A stretch of DNA of 64,000 bases, from assembly GCA_003439945.1 (NCBI GenBank), contig QVRM01002377.1:758501-822500 (forward strand). Reading direction: 5' to 3'. The position numbers and the translations under genes are program-made. The DNA is from Dermanyssus gallinae. Lineage: Eukaryota; Arthropoda; Arachnida; Mesostigmata; Dermanyssidae. The notes beneath the pieces were generated by a model. It made no database searches. It saw only the letters and a list, made by a program, of their open reading frames with translations, and was not told the DNA's origin. This document shows, piece by piece, positions 45,780 to 57,550 of the stretch (its first letter is position 1; the number at the start of each line of letters is the position of its first letter).

Positions 45780-46435
45780 GTAGGATAGTAGACCGTGCCG
45801 AGGCTGGCTCGAGAGGTACGTAAGCTGTTGGGAGCGGGAAGGGGGGGGGGCGGGTGGCGGCTCTATTTCATCTCTACTAGGGGGACAGCTGAAAGTGCAC
45901 CAGTCGGCTTGAGCGCATTCTTGTTCGTATCTCGAGGAGAAAAGTCCGGCGACGAAAACGACGAAGATATAGCAAAATAAGAAGAAAAGTAAAAATCTCC
46001 TCTCTGTCTCTCTATCGAAATAGCCTATCTTGTAGTACTAGCATTAGTAGTAGTAGTAGTAGGGGTTGTACTCTGTTGTGAATGGGCTGCTCACCGCCAA
46101 GCTGGCGCCGCTCGATAAGGCTACGGGCGGCACAGGGAGAGACGCCACTGGCCCCTGCCACCTGTCCCTGCCGAGGACCCATTGTTCCCACCACCGGTAG
46201 ATTTCTGAGGTGCGTTCGCGACTCTACTGGGTCAATTCCAACGAAATCGGCCGCAGTAGCGGGCCAATTGTGGTTGCTCCCTGCCTGCTGTTGTTATCAT
46301 CGTCGTCGTTGTCGTCGACGCCGCCGCCAATCGAACCTTGGCGTACTCGAATAGCTATGAATTATGTATCCATTCGAAAGTAACGCATGGCCATTCACAT
46401 GTAGTATACACACACGTTCATAAGCGACAAACGCA

Positions 46436-46470
<35 letters not shown>

Positions 46471-46850
46471 GTGAGCGTCAAACGCCTGCTCAGCCATTGG
46501 CATGCCCGGCGTGCCTAGCGGCGGCGATCGAACAAACAGTCCACGTGTGGACCAGCCAGATTAGGGCGCAAGGCAATACAGCACGCGTAAGCAGACACAC
46601 ACACACAGATCGCAGTAGATAGCCTGCAACGAGAACGGCGAAGACCGAAAAATTGCAGGCATGAGCCGAACAGAAGAAGAAACTGGAGTTGTGCGGCATC
46701 CATATTGAACTGAAGAGGTGTAGTGGTGGGCTAGGCGCTGGTTACCGCTTCGCTTCGCTGCAAGCTTGCAGATGAAAGCGCGCGCGGTCCATCATAGCAG
46801 CACTATAACCAGGGTGGGTTAGTGACCAGTAGACCAGTCCACGTCCGGCC
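45780..46850. other. GC-richer stretch without a supported gene
   Basis: A G-rich run lies at 45839-45851, TAG triplets at 46044-46062, (CGT/CGC) triplets near 46300-46326 and a TA tract at 46439-46470. The plus frame 46082-46354 is Pro/Arg-rich with no motif. Confidence 0.4.
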
Positions 46851-46855
46851 AGTCA

Positions 46856-47089
46856 ATGGCTGAACGAGCGGGCAGCTCGAGCTACAGTACAGCACGGAGC
46901 GAGCCGATTGCAGCTTCAGCCGAAGCAGGCCTTGCTCCTCGTTGCCACCTGCGGCCTGTCGCACCCTGTCCACGCCACAACACCAAGAACGTTGTCGCGG
47001 TCGTGGCTGTCTTTCGTCGTGGCGGCAGCGGGTGTGCTGCTGCTGCTGCCGTTGTTGCGGGTGTCGTTGTTGATGTTACTGCAAGCAAG
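46856..47089 (+). CDS. candidate first coding exon with phase-0 donor
   Basis: ATG at 46856 (context GTCAATGG) opens a frame of 78 codons to GCAAGCAAG|GTACGC, a good donor (GT at 47090-47091) in phase 0. The product begins MAERAGSSSYSTARSEPIAA and has a hydrophobic Val/Ala-rich part near residues 47-75. Unspliced, the frame would continue to 47161. The +1 frame is also open over the same bases and very Leu-rich, so the coding frame is uncertain. No family is recognised. Confidence 0.27.
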
Positions 47090-47280
47090 GTACGCCCTGC
47101 TAGTGCCACAAAGGTGCCAAGATATATTAACATCTCGTGGCAGAACAGGCAAAAATGGTAGTGCCCGCAATAGGAGAATAGACGCCCTTGGGAGCTTCAA
47201 GAGCTGGCAGAGATCGCATGTCTCTACCTGCACTCTTTCTCTGCCGTGACTCTTTTATCTCACCTTTGGCAGCTAGTAAT

Positions 47281-47296
47281 CTCTTTCTCTCTCTCC

Positions 47297-47348
<52 letters not shown>
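47281..47348. repeat. (CT)n(TA)n compound microsatellite
   Basis: CTCTCT passes directly into a TA tract, which in turn abuts the first copy of a 77-bp direct repeat. Confidence 0.9.
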
Positions 47349-47349
<1 letters not shown>

Positions 47350-47351
47350 GC

Positions 47352-47428
47352 AAACATGTGTGGCATTTTTAGTCAAAGAGAAGACACGAACAAGCAAAAC
47401 AGCCTATAGTCAAGTTGCCAAGCCGGCA
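47352..47428. repeat. 77-bp direct repeat, copy 1
   Basis: Begins AAACATGTGTGGCATTTTTA and ends GCCAAGCCGGCA. It is nearly identical to 47773-47849, and both copies directly follow a TA tract. Confidence 0.95.
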
Positions 47429-47429
47429 T

Positions 47430-48180
47430 GCAGTTTAGCGCAATCTGGGCTCCTCTCTCTCTAAGCGAACATCAACGATTGGCAAGCGCCGAATATGATC
47501 AGCGTTTACGGAACGTAGTCTTCCTCTAAGCCACATGCCTGTTTAGTATAAAAGTCTGCTTTGAGGGGGCTGAGCCATATAGCATAACACAAGAAACAGC
47601 TCCTTTATTTAGGCAATTAATGATGGGAAAAAAAAATAATATAGGCGATAGCTCTCTTCTGTAAGTGTTGAGCAGGTATTCGGCAGAGCATTTTTAGCCT
47701 CACTGTTAAATATGCTACGACAATTTAAATTTTCGTACCACAGCTGTATAAAAATATAGGATATATATATATAAACATGTGTGGCATTTTTAGTCAAAGA
47801 GAAGACACGAAACGATAAAACAACCTATAGTCAAGTTGCCAAGCCGGCAACTCCGCAAGAAATTCCTATATATATATATATGTCAAAAAAGTGTTGATAA
47901 CGTATGTAAGTTGTTTGTACTCCCACCGCGACAACAGCGAAAATGTCCACCTATTTTTTGTTAACGTAATGCCATTACGATACGTTCAAACAGTACTACC
48001 GCAGCTTCTACGAGTGTTTCTGCAGAATGCCTAGTCAACGCTCGTTTGGTCGCGCCTCGAATAGGCGCTTGCAGTCATCATCACCAGTCTATCATCACAT
48101 TCACGTAGTGTCATCGTGTAGTCATCGATCTCGTAGACGGCTCTCTCTCTCTCTCTTCTCTGTCTTGTGATACGCTCATC
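47430..48180. other. no gene seen
   Basis: AT-rich sequence between and after the two 77-bp repeats. A short TA tract lies at 47868-47882 and TC repeats at 48141-48156. Confidence 0.5.
47773..47849. repeat. 77-bp direct repeat, copy 2
   Basis: The same length as copy 1, with about five differences confined to the middle (CACGAACAAGCAAAACAG versus CACGAAACGATAAAACAA). The copies are 421 bases apart. Confidence 0.95.
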
Positions 48181-48195
48181 GCGCGAGCGTCTATC

Positions 48196-48486
48196 ATGAT
48201 CTGGGCTGTAGTAACAGCCCTTCTTTCATTCTTTTCTGTTTTGTCCCAATGTGACGAGAAGCGTCGCCGACTTTCCTTGATCGCTCTGAGACCGCACGCT
48301 TTAAGGTGTTGTTTCTTGAGAAATGCCCGAAGTTCGGCTAAAGAGAGTGCTTCGCAAGCATCGAAGGCAATAGCGGCGTTGATGACAACGAAGGCGACCG
48401 CCGGTCAACGAAATCGGGAACGACTCTTCGGCCCTATGGTCTTCACGGCAGACGTGTATGCTCTTGCGCTGTCTATGTCGTACTGA
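48196..48486 (+). CDS. possible small secreted-type ORF, 96 codons
   Basis: ATG to TGA. The first 19 residues (MIWAVVTALLSFFSVLSQC) look like a signal peptide, followed by a basic region. However, the antisense strand is open over the same bases and reads SLAELRAFLKKQHLKACGLR, a helix pattern reminiscent of a SAP-type motif. Either strand, or neither, may be coding. Confidence 0.2.
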   Translation: MIWAVVTALLSFFSVLSQCDEKRRRLSLIALRPHALRCCFLRNARSSAKESASQASKAIAALMTTKATAGQRNRERLFGPMVFTADVYALALSMSY

Positions 48487-48802
48487 CTTGCAAAACGGAT
48501 TTTTCGTGACGAAATCGGTGATGGCGCTGCATTGTAAGCAGCTGCAAGTCAGACGATTACGGCGCCAGACGTCAGAATGAACGCCGCCATGGCCAGCCGT
48601 AGGCGTTCGGGTTAGGAAAATACCAAGCTAGCGTCGCAGGCTAACCACTTATACGTGTACCCGTATTTAACATTTGTACGGTTGTAAATGCAGGCAGCTA
48701 AGACTGCATTGACTCGTGCGACCTTATTTGTTTAGTGCAAGAATGTATATACAGTTTTCTCGAGCGTGTCAAATGCAGTGCTTCTTTGTTGTAAGTAGAC
48801 TG

Positions 48803-48805
<3 letters not shown>

Positions 48806-48851
<46 letters not shown>
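48806..48851. repeat. (TA)n microsatellite
   Basis: A TA tract after AGACTGAAC. Confidence 0.9.
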
Positions 48852-48855
<4 letters not shown>

Positions 48856-49379
48856 CATTAAAAAATTAGAATACAAATCGTGTTGATTTGTATATGCAGC
48901 ACAGCAAACACAGAAATAGTGTATGCCGTCCCTTGTCAATATATCTTACACGACAACTGATATTAAGGCTGTTCATATACAGGACAATGTTAGTGTTATA
49001 TCGCAGATTACTAATAAAATGGTGTATTGGCCATGTAGGGCGGTGTGTACGTATAGATTGCCTTAGTGTGGCTCCATCTGCGGTTATCCGTGGCAAGGCT
49101 CTTCAAGCAAACACAAGTATATGCTTCCTAACCAAAAAAGCACAGGGAAGACGCTGTTTCTGCTTAAACCCGCAGAGCCTATCCAATATCGGCTTGTAGC
49201 CACTGCCTATTACGGTCGAGGGATGCGCTTCACCGGTGCCTCGTTTCATATCCCCTGGCCTTCACTCTCGTCCTCGGGCCTGCGGTCGCCACGAGTACTA
49301 TAGTGAATCGGAAGGTATCGTTACGTGGTCAGTGGACATACGCAGAGAACGTAAACACACGTTAGCACATACATATACA

Positions 49380-49390
49380 CATATATATAC

Positions 49391-49434
<44 letters not shown>

Positions 49435-49448
49435 AGAAAGAAAGAAAG
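49380..49448. repeat. (TA)n followed by (GAAA)n
   Basis: A TA tract passes into four AAAG units. Confidence 0.9.
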
Positions 49449-50099
49449 AGAAGCAAACGCAGTCAGTTCCCCGTAATATATATAGAAAAAGCGGACATAG
49501 TAATTTGCCATCCAAGTATGCACGCATGCATATATATACATATATATATATATAAATATATATATGCGTATGTGCCTTCGTTTTTGCTCGGCGGTCTTGA
49601 TGGAGTCCGGGCGCTTGGTTCTGCAGCATGCACCAGTGGTTACCGTTCTCCTCTTCTTACCTATCCTGTTCATCATCTGCTTCCCTAATTGTATGCGCGT
49701 GCATCTAAGGTTGGCCGGCCTGCGGGCCGTCAGGGTACTTGGGTTGCATGGCAGCCTTCAGCTGACAACAACGACGACGACGACGACGACGAGAAGGACG
49801 ACGACATAGAGGCAGGTTTGCACATCCTTCCACAGTCTGCCGTATCTGTCTAGTAGGACAACACAGGCCCGCGGCCCCATGTGACCAGCCGACCGAAGAC
49901 ACCAGTCGACCAGAAATTGGCGTATTCGAACGAAAACGGCACGGTTGCCTACTTTACTCCATATGTGCACACCGGCAACGGCGCACTGACACGCATACAC
50001 GCCCGTCCATGTTGCTGGAGAACTGCGATAAACACGACAACACTTGTAAACAATTTATATGCCAGTTGCGTGAGTTAGACGAGACGCCTTAGCTCAAAG

Positions 50100-51450
50100 T
50101 CGCAGCCATCCGTCTAAACAAGTCGAGCTTTCGTATTCAGCTTGTAGCTCTGGATTTAGGTGGGGACGCAAGGGACACGCAAAGACCTGTCTCGGGATAG
50201 ACTAGCCGCAAATCTCACCTGATCTCGCTCTGCAATAAATTATTCGTCGTACGCTTTCGAGACCAAGTTTAACAATGGGGTAGCACCGGCTTAAACAGAG
50301 GTTAGAAGTAATTGTCATACATCAGCCGATTAAGCTGCCTGTCATTGCGTTTCGAATGTAGACCACAGAAGAACCGTTTCCACATCCGAAACAGATCGGG
50401 AGACAACGATAACACAATCGAGCTACTGAATTTCGGATGACGAAGCCTTTTAGCAGTCCTCTGTTGAAAGGCAGTCTCTCGCAAGACCATGGACACAAAA
50501 TCTTTCACCTTGCAACATGCATGTGGAACATACATACATGTTATGTTACTTAAGGACCATATTGGTGTAACAATCAAAGTTAATCAGCTCGATGAGGTAG
50601 GGCTGCCATAAATCTCTTCTGTGTTCTTGTTTAGCCGCTTTGTTTAGTATATGAGCTATTCTGAGTATTCTTAATTATAAATACATAGCCTAAACGTGAG
50701 CTGTTAAAGCCTAAACCATATTGATTCTCAGTTTAATTCCCCAAGACGAACGTAAACCATATTTGGCAACAGTTTTGCTTCATCGTCACGCAAACATATA
50801 TTGAGGTGTAAACATATCATTGAAGTTATAACGCTTACTAGGTGACTTTAAACATAACCTTAACACTAGCGATTCATTACGAAGTCTAACCACTTGAAGA
50901 TACTATGACTAAACGTTAATATCTAACCTTCACCAAACAGCAATAAACGAAAGCATAACTATTAGTTAATTACCTTTAAATACCGCATATTAAATATATA
51001 ATTGCCTTTGCGAATGATTTGTCGATGGCAGTCCAGGTCTTGACAAAATAACTCCTGGGCGCCCAACGATATATTTGCAAAGATAGCCAATTAAAAATAA
51101 AACGGCAATGACCTTGACTTCCACCGAAAACGAGACAATGTTATTGTTAAAAAAGCACAATTTCATTAACGGCCCAGAATGTAGCGGTTTTCTACAAATG
51201 CTCTGTCTCTCCTAACTAAAAGTTGCGCGAGTTTAAGGCCTTTCTTGAGATGCTTGCCCAGAGCATAGGTGACCACACGGGGAAACGGTAGTCATCGCTG
51301 TAGATTTGGGGTAGCCGGGACACTTTGGGGTATCTGAACAACAGCAGAGAGGGCTAAGACGCTATAGGAGTGAACGACTGAAATTAATTTGACGGCTTTC
51401 AACGACCGAAGGGCACCCACTTAGAATAATCTCAAAGAGGGTGTCGGAAA
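50100..51450. other. AT-rich, no gene seen
   Basis: Only short frames; no repeats of note and no recognised element. Confidence 0.5.
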
Positions 51451-52345
51451 GAACGTTGGGGCCTGGCCTGCTTGACTGTTATATAGAGGCCCCGGAGATC
51501 TCCGCCCAGGCTCTCCCCGGACGTACAGCGAGAGATTGTCTAACTCTTTTCCCGGCACGATCAAGGAGGCGTCCGATGTTTACCTAGACGACATACCAAA
51601 AGTCGTACTGGAGGCGAATTTCCGCTTATATCTGTCGGATGATTGTATCTTACCTGGGTGATCAAGGATAACAAGGTTACAGCTGAGATCTCATAGAGCT
51701 TTGTTTTCGGCCCCGTATTCTGGAACCTGGATTATGACGGGATGCTTAAGATCAATGGTGTCCCGAATGCGGATGGAGACGCTGGCGGAACGCCCACGAT
51801 CTCGCGCTCATGATTACGTAGTCCATGCTGACGATCAGAGTAAACCGCGCGGGTTTCGACCGAAGCCCTCCTGGTCCTAGCCAAGATCCTGCCATGGGAC
51901 CTGCTCGCATGGGAGAAATGCAAGCGCTTCCTTTGGACTTGACTATGGCCTGGAGTGCTATGCGACGCAGGTGCTACCGGACACGGACACGGTTAGTCTG
52001 TGTGACGTGCGGTTCTGAAAAACCGGACGATCTAGAGAGCACCGTTCTGCACTACGGTGCTCTTAGAGTTGCAAGGAACGTTTTACCGCTGCCAGAGGGT
52101 CTACTACATAATGGTGAAGGCGAAGGCGTGAAAAGTGACGGCGAACTGGTTTGATGCCATTTTGGCAATTGAAGTTTTCACGGAGAGATGCGGGCGATTC
52201 AATGGTCGAGCCAAGATGCCCAGGGGAAGCGGAGCGAGAGAAGATGAGCAGCAGGGCTCTAGGGGACTCGAAGCACCCATTGACACCGGTTGAACTTAAA
52301 ATTGCTCTCGTCCATCTGGACAAGCCACACGGTACTGCGTGAAGA
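51450..52345 (+). mobile_element. R1-like LINE relic: RT core to C-terminus
   Basis: 51679-51753 reads VTAEIS*SFVFGPVFWNLDYDGMLK, which aligns residue by residue with the RT block VTAGIPQGSVLGPxxWNxxYDGLL of R1-clade elements; the Gln codon is now TAG. ADD (51827-51835) is the catalytic palm motif, in a shifted frame. Before it, VYLDDIPKVVLEANFRLYLS matches the helix preceding the motif. After it, VCVTCGSEKPDDLESTVLHY resembles the C-terminal zinc-binding region (CxxC, then H near the end). 52145-52290 continues with FDAILAIEVFTERCGRFNGR. Inactive because of frameshifts and stops. R1-type elements typically live in arthropod rDNA, but no rDNA is visible here. Confidence 0.7.
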
Positions 52346-52349
52346 TAAG

Positions 52350-54395
52350 GAAAGCAAAGGAAACGATGACGGCGAACGGCGCGGAGACGCCTCTTTCCTG
52401 GTTTCGAAATAATGTCAAAGCCATACCAAGCTAGGGGGAGGAAGGGATACGGACTTAGTGGGCTTGTGAGCTCCACATTCCACGCAGTTCCACGCTAGCT
52501 CGTGTCGTATAAACACCAATCATACCCAAAACCTTCAAAAAAGACCAGTTCTCGGAAAGAGGGTTATCTTCAAGGGGCGGGTGCAGGGTTCGTCGAGATA
52601 GCATAGTGCCATGTTTGTGGCAGAGTCTAGAAAACTAGTTAGGGTTCTGCTTTGCATGTCCCTGGCACTATATATATATATATATATATATATACGAAAG
52701 TAGCTCCAGACGGGTAGCAGAGGAGGACTGTCTTCGTGATAAATTTAAGCTCAATCGAACTCAGATGCACAATTGAGTATTAGCATAAAGTTTTGCAAGT
52801 AGGCCTTGCAGGCATAGGCCAACTTGCGAGATCCCAGTATTCATATTGAATTTGACTGTGAGCCCCTAGTAGTATTATTGACTTCCCTTTAATAACTAAA
52901 ACTTGACACGTTAATGTGTCTTCTTTGGTGTCACGATACGCTTTTACCCATTATCGAAGCTCACTAAAATTAACTTGTGTTTGACGCATTCTTGGGGAAA
53001 CTATGCCCACCCCATACTGCACTATGTGTGTAATGTAAGCTACTTTACTATACGCTGATAGCTTAGTTGTATTAAATACAAGCGATTACACACGCAGTAA
53101 GCGCTTTTTCCTGACGACGCTGAAACCGAATTGGAGGAAAACCGGGTCTCCCAATACGAAAGCTACAAAGTTCTCCCCTCCAAGAAAAAACTGTCCGCAC
53201 AAGACCCCATTCTACTTAGAAGAGTGTGGACGTTCGCTACGTTAATAAATTCACATACCTCAGACTGCCTCGTTTCGATAATAGGTATCTATTTAAAAAG
53301 AAACCTAATAATCGCAAAGGGAAACAGTACTTATTCGGATTTATTTTGCGAGCAATTTGCAGTTACAAGATGGTTACGACATGTACATGTAATATATATT
53401 CATTGCAACGATCTCTTTTTCGTGAGACTCCAGGTGGAACGCACCAGATGCCACCACCGCAGGTGGTAGTAGTTGTGTACAATGCACTTTAGGTACACAT
53501 GACGGTCATTGTGTGCCGTTCCGTCCTATAGGTTCCTGGTGAGGAGCGCATTTGCAAAAGCAATATCTTCTACTCCTTCATTCACTTTACTTTGCCGTTC
53601 TCGGAAAAATGCTAAAAAGGCTCGGTGACTGGTGAGTTCAGCCTAATCTAAATGTTTGCACTGCTGGTCTACAGCTTACTAGCAGATACATGAATGGGCT
53701 GTCGAATGCGGCAGACAGAGGACTCGCTTCCTGTATACTCGAAAAAATTTTCGAGTTGCGCAAAGTTTGCCGCTGAGAGAAGTCCCAAAACCTACTGAAG
53801 CTGTGAATCAACATTGGTACAATTTGAAGCTCACAAAGTCGCACTCAGATACAGCTTTCGGGCATCTTTCACCCTCATGTACACGGATGTAATTGTTGCT
53901 CGGCATCCATCAGCTATGTGCCACAACCAAGCAATTCCCTCAGTGAACCTTGATCGCTTTCTCTGTGTCGTCCGTAAATCTATTTGAAGTTTCTTGTCGT
54001 TTAGGTATGCTTTAGTAACGCCAACCCAGAAAACGTCGGAATGCCATTAATAAATTGGCGAGTCTATTTTGTGTTTTATCAAGAAGTAAAAATCATGCTA
54101 CCAATTTCCGACAAGGCTTCAATCCACCTACTGCTGTAGACTATATACGTTCAAGGGCTATTTTATTTATTAATGTTTAAGTTTCATAATCCACATGTAG
54201 TTTATTTACAAAACTGCACTTTACAACACTTGAGCTCGGAGAAAAAGTTACGTCCAACACTGTGTGATCGACGATTCACTCGACAATTCACAAGCAATAT
54301 TACAGATGTGCCTGGGTGGACTCCTTGAATTTTGGAGTATGACTGCTTTGCATGTAATATCCGCGCGGAATCTCAATTAATACAGTGATGAAATT
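52350..54395. other. no supported gene
   Basis: A TA tract lies at 52669-52694. Plus frames at 53131-53469 and 53226-53492 overlap. Neither has a clear motif. Confidence 0.45.
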
Positions 54396-56110
54396 GGGTT
54401 CAATATATATATCTATATATATGTGGTGGGGGGTTCGACGAAACGAAGAAATTGACACAGGCCGGGGGATTGATAGAGGAATGGAACATGGAAAGAGAGA
54501 GAGAGAATAAGAAACACACGGGTCGAAGGGAGTCAAGAAGCGCCTCCGGCTGTACTAACTTCCGTCGAGGGGCTTGTCGGAGTCGAGATCGAGGAGGAGA
54601 AGGCCGAGGCCACCCAAGGATGCTGACTGCGTGGCAATCAGCATATTATTAGGTCCCGTGGAGAAGTAGAACAACGTTTACTGGCCACCATTGCAACAAG
54701 CACGCGTTGGATTCTCATAGGTCCGGCAGCGCTAACGGCAGCGATAGAGAGTCCCGCGGCTGTAATCATGGCACAGCGCGCGTAACTTAACTAGTACAAA
54801 TTGCTAGGTAGCCTTTCGGTGTCGACGAGTACTACGCAGCTAAGGTAACCGGCAACATGGCAACTAGTCCGGAGAGCACCTACTACTAAAATGATGCTCC
54901 TATACGACCATTCGGCGGAGACTTAAACAAACAATCAAATATTTGCACAAAACCTTGACTTCGTGACGAGGCGCTGTCCTGAAAAATATAAAGTTATATT
55001 TGGAACCTAGAGGGAAAACCGAATAGCGATGTGTATTCCGTGTCATCCACAAACATCAAATGTCTCCGTGCGTACATCTATGTCCATATATATGCGTGTC
55101 TTACTAGCGTTTAAATCTAATATACGCACATATTTCTCCTCGCCTACTCAACGTCATATCCTAACTGGTACGGTCGGCCGCTATGTAATTACCCGTATGC
55201 TGTATAATGAAAAAATGTTGTGTGTTATGCAAATACCTTATTTTTTTATAAACTAGTCAATGTTTTCGTTTCTTGCATAAAAAATCGCACATTTTACTGA
55301 AAGCAGATTTGGTCTCTAATAAATAAACGGGGTCGTTTAGAATTTTTGTTAGCTAACTGTCTTCGGCGCAAGGAATCATTGGCATCACATATAATCATCG
55401 CCGCATAATACGCTATCACTTTTATTTAAGAAGCAAAACTGTAAAAACGGTTACTGAAACGAGTTGCATAAAAACGCGACGCAATTAAACCCTTTGAACG
55501 ACAGACGAAGGCCCAATAACGACGTTTGTGGACTCAAACCCGTATCTATTAGTTTAAGTAATGATCAAGAAGTATTACGCAGATGCGTCATGGTTGACCT
55601 TAGTGCTCAGCCGCGCTGGTTATGCAGGCAGATGTGAATAATTGAGCAGTTTCTTGAACGAGAGGTTTGCTGGAAGCGAACACTAAATCGTCCGTAATAA
55701 CGTGATGCTTATACGAAATAGAAGAAACGTGATGAAATAACAGTAGTTATTAAACGACCGCAAAAAGTAAACTATACCACAATCATGTAATGATGTGCAT
55801 TGAATTTTAAAAGAGCGAGCTACTATGGGCAGTCTCAGGAAAACGAAACTATTCGTGCCGCCGAAAGATGCGAGCACGAGGACCATTTGTCGAAATCTGC
55901 TGTTCAAATATATCCATCATGAAATTGGCCAGCCACGCACGTACTTGCTTGCAAAGAGGGGTTTACATTTTCGTAGACTAATCCAAGGAATTCGTGCCCT
56001 CCTTGCAGCCCTAATCAGGCGCTGTCATATAATAGACCGGTTTCCTTAAATTATTGGTGGTGAAATAGCTTTTCTGATCTAGATGTAATTTTATGCCTAC
56101 GTAAATATTA
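54396..56110. other. no supported gene
   Basis: A short TA tract lies at 54402-54422. The 74-codon plus frame at 55825-56049 and its minus counterpart are both open and unrecognised. Confidence 0.45.
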
Positions 56111-56129
56111 TCGGGCTTAATCAACAAAT

Positions 56130-56130
<1 letters not shown>

Positions 56131-56172
<42 letters not shown>
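56131..56172. repeat. (TA)n microsatellite
   Basis: A TA tract after ACAAATGACA. Confidence 0.9.
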
Positions 56173-56174
<2 letters not shown>

Positions 56175-56213
56175 GTAATCGCTTTTACTGGGATCATATT
56201 GACACTAGTATGG

Positions 56214-56420
56214 TCAAGCTGCTCTATGTATTGACACATAGCCGATAGCGAAAACGATTCCGTTGTTTGCTGATATCCACGTGCTAAGTGCATCATCATC
56301 AACGTTCTCGTCTTCATCATGTACTTCTTCTTCTCTTGGCCATTTAACGCGATGTTCCACCCAAAGACGACAATTCAGACCCGGAGCGCCAGTTCGGCTA
56401 GTAGGAATGGTAAGCCTCAT
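56214..56420 (-). CDS. possible small acidic ORF, 68 codons
   Basis: ATG to TGA on the minus strand. MRLTIPTSRTGAPGLNCRLW is followed by a strongly acidic block (EEEVHDEDENVDDDALSTW). The acidic run is partly explained by GAT/GAA triplets, and no family is recognised. Confidence 0.15.
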   Translation of the reverse strand: MRLTIPTSRTGAPGLNCRLWVEHRVKWPREEEVHDEDENVDDDALSTWISANNGIVFAIGYVSIHRAA

Positions 56421-56424
56421 TGAA

Positions 56425-57550
56425 TGCTAAATATAGAACAGAGTGTGACAGTTGGGGGTGTCTCCAGGTAATTATTTGCCTTGGTTTTGCTTTACCTTTC
56501 TCGTCCTGTGCTCCACCTAGATATTTAGCTAAATATCTACCTAGCAAGAAAGCTAGGCTAGGATACATTGCGTGTTAGCCTAAAGTATGCTACAGCGGTT
56601 CGAATTTTTCTGCTCGAAATTTTGCCTATTGGCTTAATCTAGTGTAGATGCAGAAATAGGAAGAAAAATATCAACACGAAAAAAAATATTGTGGCGTAGG
56701 TAAAAAAAAAATCTTGCGAAAAACAGATACAAGAACTAAGAAATCACGTTCACGTTGTTCGAATGGAGGATTTTCGCTACGCCGTCTTACCGTCATCGTG
56801 TTCCGTCTTAGGCTATGTATCCTTATGCTGAAGATTACGCTAAATGCTTGACAGCAAAACTATCATATAACGAGTGCAATTTACAATACAGCGTCTTACC
56901 ATTCTTATTAGAAAGTAAATTTCTATCTATTTCCGTAAAACACACTACACGCTTTATTCATAACATTCTGCAGGAGGTCATAATGGTATGATGAATTTGT
57001 CTGTGAAATGATATGATGAATATGTAATATAATGAATCAAATGATGAATAGTCATAATGATTATACTAAAATATTAATAATTATACTCTGGTCTAGAGGA
57101 CAGTATTACTCTAAGAGTTGCTTTTTAGGGCCCTAGGTCCTATCAGTGACCCCATGACGACGTTTATTCGTCGAATCGAAGCGCGAACGTAACGGAGTAT
57201 TATGGCCATCTCTTTGAACCAGTCAGAAGTCGTAAGGAAAACACTGTCTCAGTAGCTGGCACGAGACGTAGTGGATGATGGTGCCATTGAAATGAAATTG
57301 AAATTATGGACTTTAATAGTGTCATTAATCGGAGCTCGTGTAATAGTAGTGGTAGTAGTAGTAGTTCTATTGCGGCGATGGACCGGATGACACCCCAGAT
57401 CACACAGCACTGAGGTGTCAAGCATGGGCGGAGCAGCGCGCACCCCTACTGCATCTAATGAATACACTGGCGTTTTAGCTTACGTGACATCTGCAGAAAA
57501 ATTACGGAATCGCCTTTAAACTGGAACATCACAGATGAAGTCTTTAGAGA
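56425..57550. other. no gene seen
   Basis: AT-rich, with a perfect 20-bp palindrome at 56519-56538 and imprecise ATGATGAAT repeats at 56985-57060. Confidence 0.5.

Larger units (their letters stand above)
48490..50100. other. no supported gene; many TA tracts
   Basis: TA tracts lie at 48806-48851, 49380-49431 and 49529-49566. AAAG repeats lie at 49432-49448 and ACG triplets at 49768-49806. Frames of about 100 codons here are repeat-driven or overlap on opposite strands. Confidence 0.45.

Noticed and set aside
45435..45783. Tyr-Ile rich ORFs on both strands
   Set aside because: Encoded by the long TA block.
52063..52476. 137-codon minus-strand ORF
   Set aside because: Antisense to the C-terminal part of the R1-like LINE relic.
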